Positions 38,101 to 50,336 of a stretch of DNA of 64,000 nt are shown one piece after another. The DNA is from Zeus faber (Eukaryota; Chordata; Actinopteri; Zeiformes; Zeidae). Within the stretch, counting starts at the first letter, position 1; each line of letters begins with the position of its first letter. Location: contig CAUIJY010000071.1 in NCBI GenBank assembly GCA_960531495.1, positions 1,054,001 to 1,118,000 of the forward strand, in the 5' to 3' direction. The translations under genes and the position numbers were made by a program. The notes beneath the pieces are model-generated. The model was not told the origin of the DNA. It saw only the letters and a list, made by a program, of their open reading frames with translations, and made no database searches.

Positions 38101-41100
38101 TCAATCTTTATTTTGTTATTCTTTCAATCTTTCTTTCTTTCAATCTTTCTATCCATCTATCTATCAATCTTTCTTTCATTCTTTCTTTCAATCTTTCTTT
38201 TTTCAATCTTTCTTGCAAACTTTCTTTCAATTGTTTAATCTTTCAATCTTTCTTTCATTCTTTCTTTCAGTCTTTCAATCTTTTTTTCATTCTTTCTTTC
38301 AATATTTCAATCTTTCAATCCTTCTGTCATTCTTTCTGTCAATCTTTCAATCTTTCTTTCATTCTTTCTTTCAATCTTTCTTACTTTCAATTTTTCTATC
38401 TTTCAATATTTCTTCCAATCGTTCAATCTTTCTTTTATTATTTCTTTCAATCTTTCTTTCTTTCAATCTTTCTTTCCATCTTTCTTTCAATCTTTCTTTC
38501 ATTCTTTCTTTCAACCTTTCTTTTTTCAATACTTCTTTCAATCTGTCAATTTTTCTTTCATTCTTTCATTCTTTCTTTCAATTGTTCTTTCATTCTTTCT
38601 TTCAATCTTTCTTTAAATATTTCAATCTTTCAATCTTTCTTTCAATCTTTCAATCGTTCTTTCATTCTTTCATTCTTTCTTTCAATCTTTCAATCTTTCT
38701 TTCATTCTTTCTTTCAATCTTTCAATCTTTCAATTTTTCTATCTTTCAATATTTCTTCCAATCGTTCAATCTTTCTTTCATTATTTCTTTCAATCTTTCT
38801 TTTGTTATTTCTTTCAATCTTTCTTTCTTTCAATCTTTCTTTCCATCATTCTTTCAATCTTTCTTTCATTCTTTCTTTCAATCTTTCAATCTTTCTTTCA
38901 AACTTTCAACCTTTCTTTCAATCTTTCAGTCGTTCAATCTTTCTTTCAATCTTTCAATCATCAGTCTTTCAATCTTTCTTTCAAACTTTCAATCTTTCTT
39001 TCAATCTTTCAGTCGTTCAATCTTTCTTTCAATCTTTCTTTCAATCTTTCAATCATTCAATCTTTCAATCATTCAATCTTTCAATCTTTCTTTCTTTCAA
39101 TCTTTCTTTCAATCTTTCTTTCATTCTTTCCTTCAGTCTTTCAATCTTTCTTTCAATCTTTCTTTCAATCTTTCTTTCATTCTTTCTTTCAATCTTTCTT
39201 TCAATCTTTCAATCTTTCTTTCAATACGTCTTTCAATCTTTCTTACTTTCAATCTTTCTTTTTTTAAATCTTTCTTTCAAACTTTCATTCTTTATTTCAA
39301 TCATTCAATCTTTCTTTCATTCTTTATTTCAATCTTTCAATCTTTCTTTCATTCTTCTTTCAATCTTTCTTTCAATCTTTCAATCTTTCTTTCAATATTT
39401 CTTTCAATCTTTCTTTCGTTAAATCTTTCTTTCAATCTTTCTTTCAAACTTTCAATCTTTATTTCAATCGTTCAATCTTTCTTTCAATCTTTCATTCTTT
39501 CTTTCAATATTTCAATCTTTCTTTCATTCTTTCTTTCAATCTTTCAATCTTTCTTTAATTCTTACTTTCAATTTTTCTATCTTTCAATATTTCTTCCAAT
39601 CTTTCAATCTTTCTTTTGTTATTCTTTCAATCTTTCTATCTTTCCATCTATCTATCTTTCAAACTTTCTTTCAATTGTTTAATCTTTCAATCTTTTTTTC
39701 ATTCTTTCTTTCAGTCTTTCAATCTTTTTTTCATTCTTTCTTTCAATCTTTCAATCTTTCTTTCATTCTTTCTTTCAATCTTTCAATCTTTCTTTCATTC
39801 TTTTTTGCAATCTTTCTTTCAATTGTTTAATCTTTCAATCTTTCTTTCATTCTTTCCTTCAGTCTTTTAATCTTTTTTTCAATCTTTCTTTCATTCTTTC
39901 TTTCAATCGTTCTTTCTTTCGTTTAGTCTTTCTTTCAATCTTTCAATTTTTCAATCTTTCTTTCATTCTTTCTTTTAATCTTTCAATCTTTCTTTCATTG
40001 TTTCTTTCAATCTTTCTTTCATTCTTTCTTTCATTCTTTCTTTCATTCTTTCTTTCAATCTTTCTTTCAATCATTCTTTCTTTCTTTTAGTCTTTCTTTC
40101 AATCTTTCAATTTTTCAATCTTTCTTTCATTCTTTCTTTTATTCTTTCAATCTTTCTTTCATTGTTTCTTTCAATCTTTCTGTCCATCTTTCTTTCATTC
40201 TTTCCTTCAGTCTTTCGTTCTTTCTTTCAATCTTTCTTTTTTCAATCATTCTTGCAATCATTCTTTCAATTGTTTAATCTTTCAATCTTTCTTTCATTCT
40301 TTCTTTCAGTCTTTCAATCTTTTTTTCAATCTTTCTTTCATTCTTTCTTTCAATCTTTCTGTCCGTCATTCTTTCTTTCAATCTTTCTGTCCGTCATTCT
40401 TTCTTTCAGTCTTTCTTTCATTCTTTCTTTCAATATTTCTTTTTTCAATCTTTCTTGCAATCTTTCTTTCAATTGTTTAATCTTTCATTCTTTCTTTCAT
40501 TCATTCATTCTTTCTTTCAATCGTTCTTTCATTCTTTCTTTCAATCTTTCAATCTTTCTTTGAATATTTCTTTCGATTTTTAATACTTTCAATCTTTTTT
40601 CAAACATTCAATCTTTCTTTCAATATTTCAATCTTTCAATCTTTCTTTCATTCATTCTTTCAATCTTTCTTACTTTCAATTTTTCTATCTTTCATTATTT
40701 CTTTCAATCTTTCTTTTGTTATTTCTTTCAATCTTTATTTCTTTCAATCTTGCTTTCCATCTTTCTTGCAATCTTTCTTTCAATTGTTTAATCTTTCAAT
40801 GTTTCTTTCATTCTTTCTTTCAGTCTTTCAATCTTTTTTTCAATCTTTCTTTCATTCTTTCTTTCAATCTTTCTGTCCGTCATTCTTTCTTTCAATCTTT
40901 CTTTCAATCTTTCTTTCATTCTTTATTTCAATCTTTGTTTCATTCTTTCTTTCAATCTTTCTTTCAATCTTTCTTTCTTTCTTTCAATCTTTCTTTCAAA
41001 CTTTCAATCTTTATTTCAATCTTTCAATCTTTCTATCAATCTTTCTTTCATTCTTTCAATCTTTCTTACTTTCAATTTTTCTATCTTTCATTTTTTCTTT

Positions 41101-44100
41101 CAATCTTTCTTTTGTTATTTCTTTCAATCTTTATTTCTTTCAATCTTACTTTCCATCTTTCTTGCAATCTTTCTTTCAATTGTTTAATCTTTCAATGTTT
41201 CTTTCATTCTTTCTTTCAATCTTTCTGTCCGTCATTCTTTCTTTCAGTCTTTCTTTCAATCATTCAATCTTTCAATCTTTCTTTCTTTCAATCTTTCTTT
41301 CAATCTTTCTTTCATTCTTTATTTCAATCTTTGTTTCATTCTTTCTTTCAATCTTTCTGTCAATCTTTCTTTCAATCTTTCTTTCTTTCTTTAAATCTTT
41401 CTTTCAATCTTTCTTTCAAACTTTCAATCTTTCTTTCATTCTTTCTTTCAATCTTTCTTTCATTCTTTCTTTCAATCTTTCTGTCTGTCAATCTTTCTTT
41501 CAATCTTTCTTTCTTTCTTTAAATCTTTCTTTCAATCTTTCTTTCAAACTTTCAATCTTTCTTTCAATCTTTCTTTCAATCTTTCAATCTTTCTTTCATT
41601 CTTTCTTTCAATATTTCAATCTTTCAATATTTCTTTCATTCTTTCTTGCAATCTTTCAATCTTTCTTTCATTCTTTCTTTCAATCTTTCTTACTTTCAAT
41701 CTTTCTTTCAATCTGCCTTTCATTCTTTCTTTCAGTCTTTCAATCTTTCTTTAAATCTTTCTTTCAATCTTTCTTTCAAACTTTCAATCTTTCTTTCATT
41801 CTTTCTTTCAATCTTTCTTTCATTCTTTCTTTCAATCTTTCTGTCTGTCAATCTTTCTTTCAGTCTTTCTTTCAGTCATTCAATCTTTCAATCTTTCCTT
41901 CAATATTTATTCCTTTCAATCTTTCTTTCATTCTTTCCTTCAGTCGTTCAATCATTCTTTCAATCTTTCTTTTTTTCAATCTTTCTTTCAATCTTTCTTT
42001 CATCCTTTCTTTCAATCTTTCGTTCAACATTTCTTTCAATCTTTCTTACTTTCAATCTTTCTTTGTTTAAATCTTTCTTTCAAACTTTCTTTCAAACTTT
42101 TAATCATTATTTCAATCTTTCATTCTTTCCATCTTTCTTGCAATCTTTCTTTCAATTGTTTAATCTTTCAATGTTTCTTTCATTCTTTCTTTCAGTCTTT
42201 CAATCTTTTTTCAATCTTTCTTTCATTCTTTCTTTCAATCTTTCTGTCCGTCATTCTTTCTTTCAGTCTTTCTTTCAATTATTCAATCTTTCTTTCTTTC
42301 AATCTTTCTTTCAATCTTTCTTTCTTTCTTTAAATCTTTCTTTCAATCTTTCTTTCAAACTTTCAATCTTTATTTCAATATTTCAATCTTTCTTTCAATC
42401 TTTCAATCTTTCTTTCATTCTTTCTTTCAATATTTCAATCTTTCTTTCAATCTTTCAATCTTTCTTTCATTCTTTCTTTCAATATTTCAATATTTCTTTC
42501 ATTCTTTCTTGCAATCTTTCAATCTTTCTTTCATTCTTTCTTTCAATTTTTCTTACTTTCAATCTTTCTTTCAATCTGCCTTTCATTCTTTCTTTCAGTC
42601 TTTCAATCTTTCTTTCATTCTTTCTTTCAATCTTTCTTTTGTTATTTCTTTCAATCTTTCTTTCTTTCCATCTTTCTTTCAATCTTTCTTTTATTCTTTC
42701 TTTCAATCTTTCTTTTTTCAATCTTTCTTGCAATCTTTCTTTCAATTGTTTAATCTTTCAATCTTTCTTTCATTCTTTCTTTCAATCTTTCTTTCATTCT
42801 TTCTTTCAATCTTTCTGTCGGTCAATCTTTCTTTCAGTCTTTCTTTCAATCATTCAATCTTTCAATCTTTCCTTCAATATTTCTTTCTTTCAATCTTTCT
42901 TTCAATCTTTCTTTCATTCTTTTCTTCAGTCATTCAATCTTTCTTTCAATCTTCCTTTTTTCAATCTTTCTTTCAATCTTTCTTTCATCCTTTCTTTCAA
43001 TCTTTCGTTCAATATTTCTTTCAATCTTTCTTACTTTCAATCTTTCTTTGTTTAAATCTTTCTTTCAATCTTTCTTTCATTCTTTCTTTCAATCTTTCTG
43101 TCCGTCATTCTTTCTTTCAGTCTTTCTTTCAATTATTCAATCTTTCTTTCTTTCAATCTTTCTTTCAATCTTTCTTTCAATCTTTCTTTCTTTCTTTCAA
43201 TCTTTCTTTCAAACTTTCAATCTTTATTTCAATCTTTCAATCTTTCTTTCAATCTTTCAATCTTTCTTTCATTCTTTCTTTCAATATTTCAATCTTTCAA
43301 TATTTCTTTCATTCTTTCTTGCAATCTTTCAATCTTTCTTTCATTCTTTCTTTCAATTTTTCTTACTTTCAATCTTTCTTTCAATCTGCCTTTCATTCTT
43401 TCTTTCAGTCTTTCAATCTTTCTTTCATTCTTTCTTTCAATCTTTCTTTTGTTATTTCTTTCAATCTTTCTTTCTTTCCATCTTTCTTTCAATCTTTCTT
43501 TTATTCTTTCTTTCAATCTTTCTTTTTTCAATCTTTCTTGCAATCTTTCTTTCAATTGTTTAATCTTTCAATCTTTCTTTCATTCTTTCTTTCAATCTTT
43601 CTTTCATTCTTTCTTTCAATCTTTCTGTCGGTCAATCTTTCTTTCAGTCTTTCTTTCAATCATTCAATCTTTCAATCTTTCCTTCAATATTTCTTTCTTT
43701 CAATCTTTCTTTCAATCTTTCTCTCATTCTTTTCTTCAGTCGTTCAATCTTTCTTTCAATCTTTCTTTTTTTCAATCTTTCTTTCAATCTTTCTTTCAAT
43801 CTTTCTTACTTTCAATCTTTCTTTCTTTAAATCTTTCTTTCAATCTTTCTTTCAAACTTTCAATCTTTATTTCAATCTTTCAATCTTTCAATCTTTCAAT
43901 CTTTCTTTCAATCTTTCTTTCATCTTTCAATCTTTCTTTCATTCTTTCTTTCAATATTTCAATCTTTCTTTCATTCTTTCATTCTTTCTTTCAATCTTTC
44001 TTTTTTAAATCTTTCTTGCAATCTTTCTTTCAATTGTTGAATCTTTCAATCTTTCTTTCATTCTTTCTTCCAGTCTTTCAATCTTTTTTTCAATCTTTCT

Positions 44101-44690
44101 TTCAATCTTTCAATTTTTCAATCTTTCTTTCATTCTTTCTTTTAATCTTTCAATCTTTCTTTCAATCTTTCAATCTTTCTTTCATTCTTTCTTTCAATCT
44201 TTCTGTCTTTAAATTTTTCATTCAATCTTTCTTTCATTCTTTCTTCAATCTTTCTTTCAAATTTTCTTTCAATCTTTCTTTTTTCAATCTTTCTTGCAAT
44301 CATTCTTTCAATTGTTGAATCTTTCAATCTTTCTTTCATTCTTTCTTCCAGTCTTTCAATCTTTTTTTCAATCTTTCTTTCAATCTTTCAATTTTTCAAT
44401 CTTTCTTTCAATCTTTCTTTCATTCTTTCTTTCAGTCTTTCAAAATTTGTTTCAAACTTTCAATCTTTCTTTCAATCTTTCAGTCGTTCAATCTTTCTTT
44501 CAATCTTTCTTTGAATCTTTGAATCTTCAATCTTTCAATCTTTCTTTCATTGTTTCTTTCAATCTTTCTGTCTTTCAATATTTCATTCAATCTTTCTTTC
44601 ATTCCTTCTTTCAATATTTCTTTCAAATTTTCTTTCAATCTTTCTTTTTTCAATCTTTCTTTCAATCTTTCTTTCATTCTTTCTTTCAGT
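35116..44690. repeat. Alpha-type domain built of about 0.8-kb units
   Basis: Units of about 778-810 bp repeat in pairs. Landmark CTGTCCGTC occurs at about 35885, 36663, 40367, 40387, 40875, 41226, 42244 and 43098. CTGTCGGTC occurs at about 35611, 36383, 42814 and 43624. The pair around 35.84-37.4 kb recurs around 42.2-43.9 kb with an offset of 6,421-6,433. The interval about 37.4-40.1 kb is homologous to about 44.7-47.4 kb (offset 7,31x), and also to parts of the first 2.4 kb of the window. Confidence 0.8.
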
Positions 44691-47600
44691 CTTTCAAAAT
44701 TTGTTTCAAACTTTCAATCTTTCTTTCAATCTTTCAGTCGTTCAATCTTTCTTTCAATCTTTCTTTGAATCTTTCAATCTTCAATCTTTCAATCTATCTT
44801 TCAGTCTTTCTTTCAATCATTCAATCTTTCAATCTTTCTTTCAATCTTTCTTTCTTTCAATCTTTCTTTCAATCTTTCTTTCATTCTTTCCTTCAGTCTT
44901 TCAATCTTTCTTTCAATCTTTCTTTCAATCTTTCTTTCAATCTTTCTTTCAATCTTTCTTTCATTCTTTCTTTCAATCTTTCTTTCAATCTTTCAATCTT
45001 TCTTTCAATATTTCTTTCAATCTTTCTTACTTTCAATCTTTCTTTAAATCTTTCTTTCAATCTTTCTTTCAAACTTTCATTCTTTATTTCAATCTTTCAA
45101 TCTTTCTTTCATTCTTTCTTTCAATCTTTCTTTCAATCTTTCAGTCTTTCTTTCAATATTTCTTTCAATCTTTCTTTCTTTAAATCTTTCTTTCAATCTT
45201 TTTTTCAAACTTTCAATCTTTATTTCAAACTTTCAATCTTTCAATCTTTCTTTCAATCTATCTTTCAATCTTTCAATCTTTCTTTCATTCTTTCTTTCAA
45301 TATTTCAATCTTTCAACCTTTCTTTCATTCTTTCTTTCAATCTTTCAATCTTTCTTTATTTTTTTCTTTCAATCTTTCTTACTTTCAATTTTTCTATCTT
45401 TCAATATTTCTTCCAATCTTTCAATCTTTATTTTGTTATTCTTTCAATCTTTCTTTCTTTCAATCTTTCTATCCATCTATCTATCAATCTTTTTTTCATT
45501 CTTTCTTTCAATCTTTCTTTTTTCAATCTTTCTTGCAAACTTTCTTTCAATTGTTTAATCTTTCAATCTTTCTTTCATTCTTTCTTTCAGTCTTTCAATC
45601 TTTTTTTCATTCTTTCTTTCAATATTTCAATCTTTCAATCTTTCTGTCATTCTTTCTGTCAATCTTTCAATCTTTCTTTCATTCTTTCTTTCAATCTTTC
45701 TTACTTTCAATTTTTCTATCTTTCAATATTTCTTCCAATCGTTCAATCTTTCTTTTATTATTTCTTTCAATCTTTCTTTCTTTCAATCTTTCTTTCCATC
45801 TTTCTTTCAATCTTTCTTTCATTCTTTCTTTCAATCTTTCTTTTTTCAATATTTCTTTCAATCTGTCAATTTTTCTTTCATTCTTTCATTCTTTCTTTCA
45901 ATTGTTCTTTCATTCTTTCTTTCAATCTTTCTTTAAATATTTCAATCTTTCAATCTTTCTTTCAATCTTTCAATCGTTCTTTCATTCTTTCTTTCAATCT
46001 TTCAATCTTTCTTTCATTCTTTCTTTCAATCTTTCAATCTTTCAATTTTTCTATCTTTCAATATTTCTTCCAATCGTTCAATCTTTCTTTCATTATTTCT
46101 TTCAATCTTTCTTTTGTTATTTCTTTCAATCTTTCTTTCTTTCAATCTTTCTTTCCATCATTCTTTCAATCTTTCTTTCATTCTTTCTTTCAATCTTTCA
46201 ATCTTTCTTTCAAACTTTCAATCTTTCTTTCAATCTTTCAGTCGTTCAATCTTTCTTTCAATCTTTCTTTCAATCTTTCAATCATTCAATCTTTCAATCA
46301 TTCAATCTTTCAATCTTTCTTTCTTTCAATCTTTCTTTCAATCTTTCTTTCATTCTTTCCTTCAGTCTTTCAATCTTTCTTTCAATCTTTCTTTCAATCT
46401 TTCTTTCATTCTTTCTTTCAATCTTTCTTTCAATCTTTCAATCTTTCTTTCAATACGTCTTTCAATCTTTCTTACTTTCAATCTTTCTTTTTTTAAATCT
46501 TTCTTTCAATCTTTCTTTCAAACTTTCATTCTTTATTTCAATCTTTCAATCATTCAATCTTTCTTTCATTCTTTATTTCAATCTTTCAATCTTTCTTTCA
46601 TTCTTTCTTTCAATCTTTCTTTCAATCTTTCAATCTTTCTTTCAATATTTCTTTCAATCTTTCTTTCGTTAAATCTTTCTTTCAATCTTTCTTTCAAACT
46701 TTCAATCTTTATTTCAATCTTTCAATCGTTCAATCTTTCTTTCAATCTTTCATTCTTTCTTTCAATATTTCAATCTTTCTTTCATTCTTTCTTTCAATCT
46801 TTCAATCTTTCTTTAATTCTTACTTTCAATTTTTCTATCTTTCAATATTTCTTCCAATCTTTCAATCTTTCTTTTGTTATTCTTTCAATCTTTCTATCTT
46901 TCCATCTATCTATCTTGCAAACTTTCTTTCAATTGTTTAATCTTTCAATCTTTCTTTCATTCTTTCTTTCAGTCTTTCAATCTTTTTTTCATTCTTTCTT
47001 TCAGTCTTTCAATCTTTTTTTCATTCTTTCTTTCAATATTTCAATCTTTCAATCTTTCTTTCATTCTTTCTTTCAATCTTTCAATCTTTCTTTCATTCTT
47101 TCTTGCAATCTTTCTTTCAATTGTTTAATCTTTCAATCTTTCTTTCATTCTTTCCTTCAGTCTTTTAATCTTTTTTTCAATCTTTCTTTCATTCTTTCTT
47201 TCAATCGTTCTTTCTTTCGTTTAGTCTTTCTTTCAATCTTTCAATTTTTCAATCTTTCTTTCATTCTTTCTTTTAATCTTTCAATCTTTCTTTCATTGTT
47301 TCTTTCAATCTTTCTTTCATTCTTTCTTTCATTTTTTCTTTCATTCTTTCTTTCAATCTTTCTTTCAATCATTCTTTCTTTCTTTTAGTCTTTCTTTCAA
47401 TCTTTCAATTTTTCAATCTTTCTTTCATTCTTTCTTTCAATCTTTCTTTTTTCAATCTTTCTTGCAAACTTTCTTTCAATTGTTTAATCTTTCAATCTTT
47501 CTTTCATTCTTTCTTTCAGTCTTTCAATCTTTTTTTCATTCTTTCTTTCAATATTTCAATCTTTCAATCTTTCTGTCATTCTTTCTGTCAATCTTTCAAT

Positions 47601-50336
47601 CTTTCTTTCATTCTTTCTTTCAATCTTTCTTACTTTCAATTTTTCTATCTTTCAATATTTCTTCCAATCGTTCAATCTTTCTTTTATTATTTCTTTCAAT
47701 CTTTCTTTCTTTCAATCTTTCTTTCCATCTTTCTTTCAATCTTTCTTTCATTCTTTCTTTCAATCTTTCTTTTTTCAATATTTCTTTCAATCTGTCAATT
47801 TTTCTTTCATTCTTTCATTCTTTCTTTCAATTGTTCTTTCATTCTTTCTTTCAATCTTTCTTTAAATATTTCAATCTTTCAATCTTTCTTTCAATCTTTC
47901 AATCGTTCTTTCATTCTTTCTTTCAATCTTTCAATCTTTCTTTCATTCTTTCTTTCAATCTTTCAATCTTTCAATTTTTCTATCTTTCAATATTTCTTCC
48001 AATCGTTCAATCTTTCTTTCATTATTTCTTTCAATCTTTCTTTTGTTATTTCTTTCAATCTTTCTTTCTTTCAATCTTTCTTTCCATCATTCTTTCAATC
48101 TTTCTTTCATTCTTTCTTTCAATCTTTCAATCTTTCTTTCAAACTTTCAATCTTTCTTTCAATCTTTCAGTCGTTCAATCTTTCTTTCAATCTTTCTTTC
48201 AATCTTTCAATCATTCAATCTTTCAATCATTCAATCTTTCAATCTTTCTTTCTTTCAATCTTTCTTTCAATCTTTCTTTCATTCTTTCCATCAGTCTTTC
48301 AATCTTTCTTTCAATCTTTCTTTCAATCTTTCTTTCATTCTTTCTTTCAATCTTTCTTTCAATCTTTCAATCTTTCTTTCAATACGTCTTTCAATCTTTC
48401 TTACTTTCAATCTTTCTTTTTTTAAATCTTTCTTTCAATCTTTCTTTCAAACTTTCATTCTTTATTTCAATCTTTCAATCATTCAATCTTTCTTTCATTC
48501 TTTATTTCAATCTTTCAATCTTTCTTTCATTCTTTCTTTCAATCTTTATTTCAATCTTTCAATCTTTCTTTCAATATTTCTTTCAATCTTTCTTTCGTTA
48601 AATCTTTCTTTCAATCTTTCTTTCAAACTTTCAATCTTTATTTCAATCTTTCAATCGTTCAATCTTTCTTTCAATCTTTCATTCTTTCTTTCAATATTTC
48701 AATCTTTCTTTCATTCTTTCTTTCAATCTTTCAATCTTTCTTTAATTCTTACTTTCAATTTTTCTATCTTTCAATATTTCTTCCAATCTTTCAATCTTTC
48801 TTTTGTTATTCTTTCAATCTTTCTAATTTCCATCTATCTATCTTGCAAACTTTCTTTCAATTGTTTAATCTTTCAATCTTTCTTTCATTCTTTCTTTCAG
48901 TCTTTCAATCTTTTTTTCATTCTTTCTTTCAGTCTTTCAATCTTTTTTTCATTCTTTCTTTCAATATTTCAATCTTTCAATCTTTCTTTCATTCTTTCTT
49001 TCAATCTTTCAATCTTTCTTTCATTCTTTCTTGCAATCTTTCTTTCAATTGTTTAATCTTTCAATCTTTCTTTCATTCTTTCCTTCAGTCTTTTAATCTT
49101 TTTTTCAATCTTTCTTTCATTCTTTCTTTCAATCGTTCTTTCTTTCGTTTAGTCTTTCTTTCAATCTTTCAATTTTTCAATCTTTCTTTCATTCTTTCTT
49201 TTAATCTTTCAATCTTTCTTTCATTGTTTCTTTCAATCTTTCTTTCATTCTTTCTTTCATTCTTTCTTTCATTCTTTCTTTCAATCTTTCTTTCATTCTT
49301 TCTTTTATTCTTTCAATCTTTCTTTCATTGTTTCTTTCAATCTTTCTGTCCATCTTTCTTTCATTCTTTCCTTCAGTCTTTCGTTCTTTCTTTCAATCTT
49401 TCTTTTTTCAATCATTCTTGCAATCATTCTTTCAATTGTTTAATCTTTCAATCTTTCTTTCATTCTTTCTTTCAGTCTTTCAATCTTTTTTTCAATCTTT
49501 CTTTCATTCTTTCTTTCAATCTTTCTGTCCGTCATTCTTTCTTTCAGTCTTTCTTTCAATCATTCAATCTTTCAATCTTTCCTTCTATCTTTCTTTCAAT
49601 CTTTCTTTCATTCTTTATTTCAATCTTTGTTTCATTCTTTCTTTCAATCTTTCATTCAATCTTTCTTTCAATCTTTATTTCAATCTTTCTTTCAATCTTT
49701 CTTTCATTCTTTATTTTAATCTTTCAATCTTTCTTTAATTGTTTCTTTCAATCTTTCTGTCTTTCAATATTTCTTTCAATCTTTCAATCTTTTTTTTTTC
49801 AATCTTTCTTGCAATCTTTCTTTCAGTCTTTCAATCTGTCTTTCAAACTTTCAATCTTTCTTTCAATCTTTCAATCTTTCAATCTTTCTTTCAATTTTTC
49901 TTTCAATCTTTCAGTCTTTCTTTCATTCTTTCTTTCAATCTTTCAATCTTTCTTTCATTCTTTCTTTCAATCTTTCAATCTTTCTTTCAATATTTCTTTC
50001 AATCTTTCTTTCTGTCAATCTTTCTTTCCATCTTTCTTTCCATCTTTCTTTCATTCTTTCCTTCAGTCTTTCAATCTTTCTTTCAATCTTTCTTTCAATT
50101 TTTCTTTCAATCTTTCTTTCATTCTTTCCTTCAATCTTTCAATCTTTCTTTCAATCTTTCATTCATTCTTTCTTTCAATCTTTCAATCTTTCTTTCAATA
50201 TTTCTTTCAATCTTTTTTACTTTCAATCTTTCTTTCTTTAAATCTTTCTCTCAATCTTTCTTTCAAACTTTCATTATTTATTTCAATATTTCAATCGTTC
50301 AATCTTTCTTTCATTCTTTCTTTCAATCTTTCTTTC
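44691..50336. repeat. Remote copy of the first higher-order unit
   Basis: From about 45500 to 46843 the sequence follows 588-1929 (offset 44,914). From 46844 to 50336 it follows 1-3493 (offset 46,843), with the same rare variants such as TTTCTAATTTCC near 48825 and a long T run near 49795. The match stops at 50336/3493, just before the beta tag of the first unit, so this copy contains only the alpha part. Confidence 0.88.
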
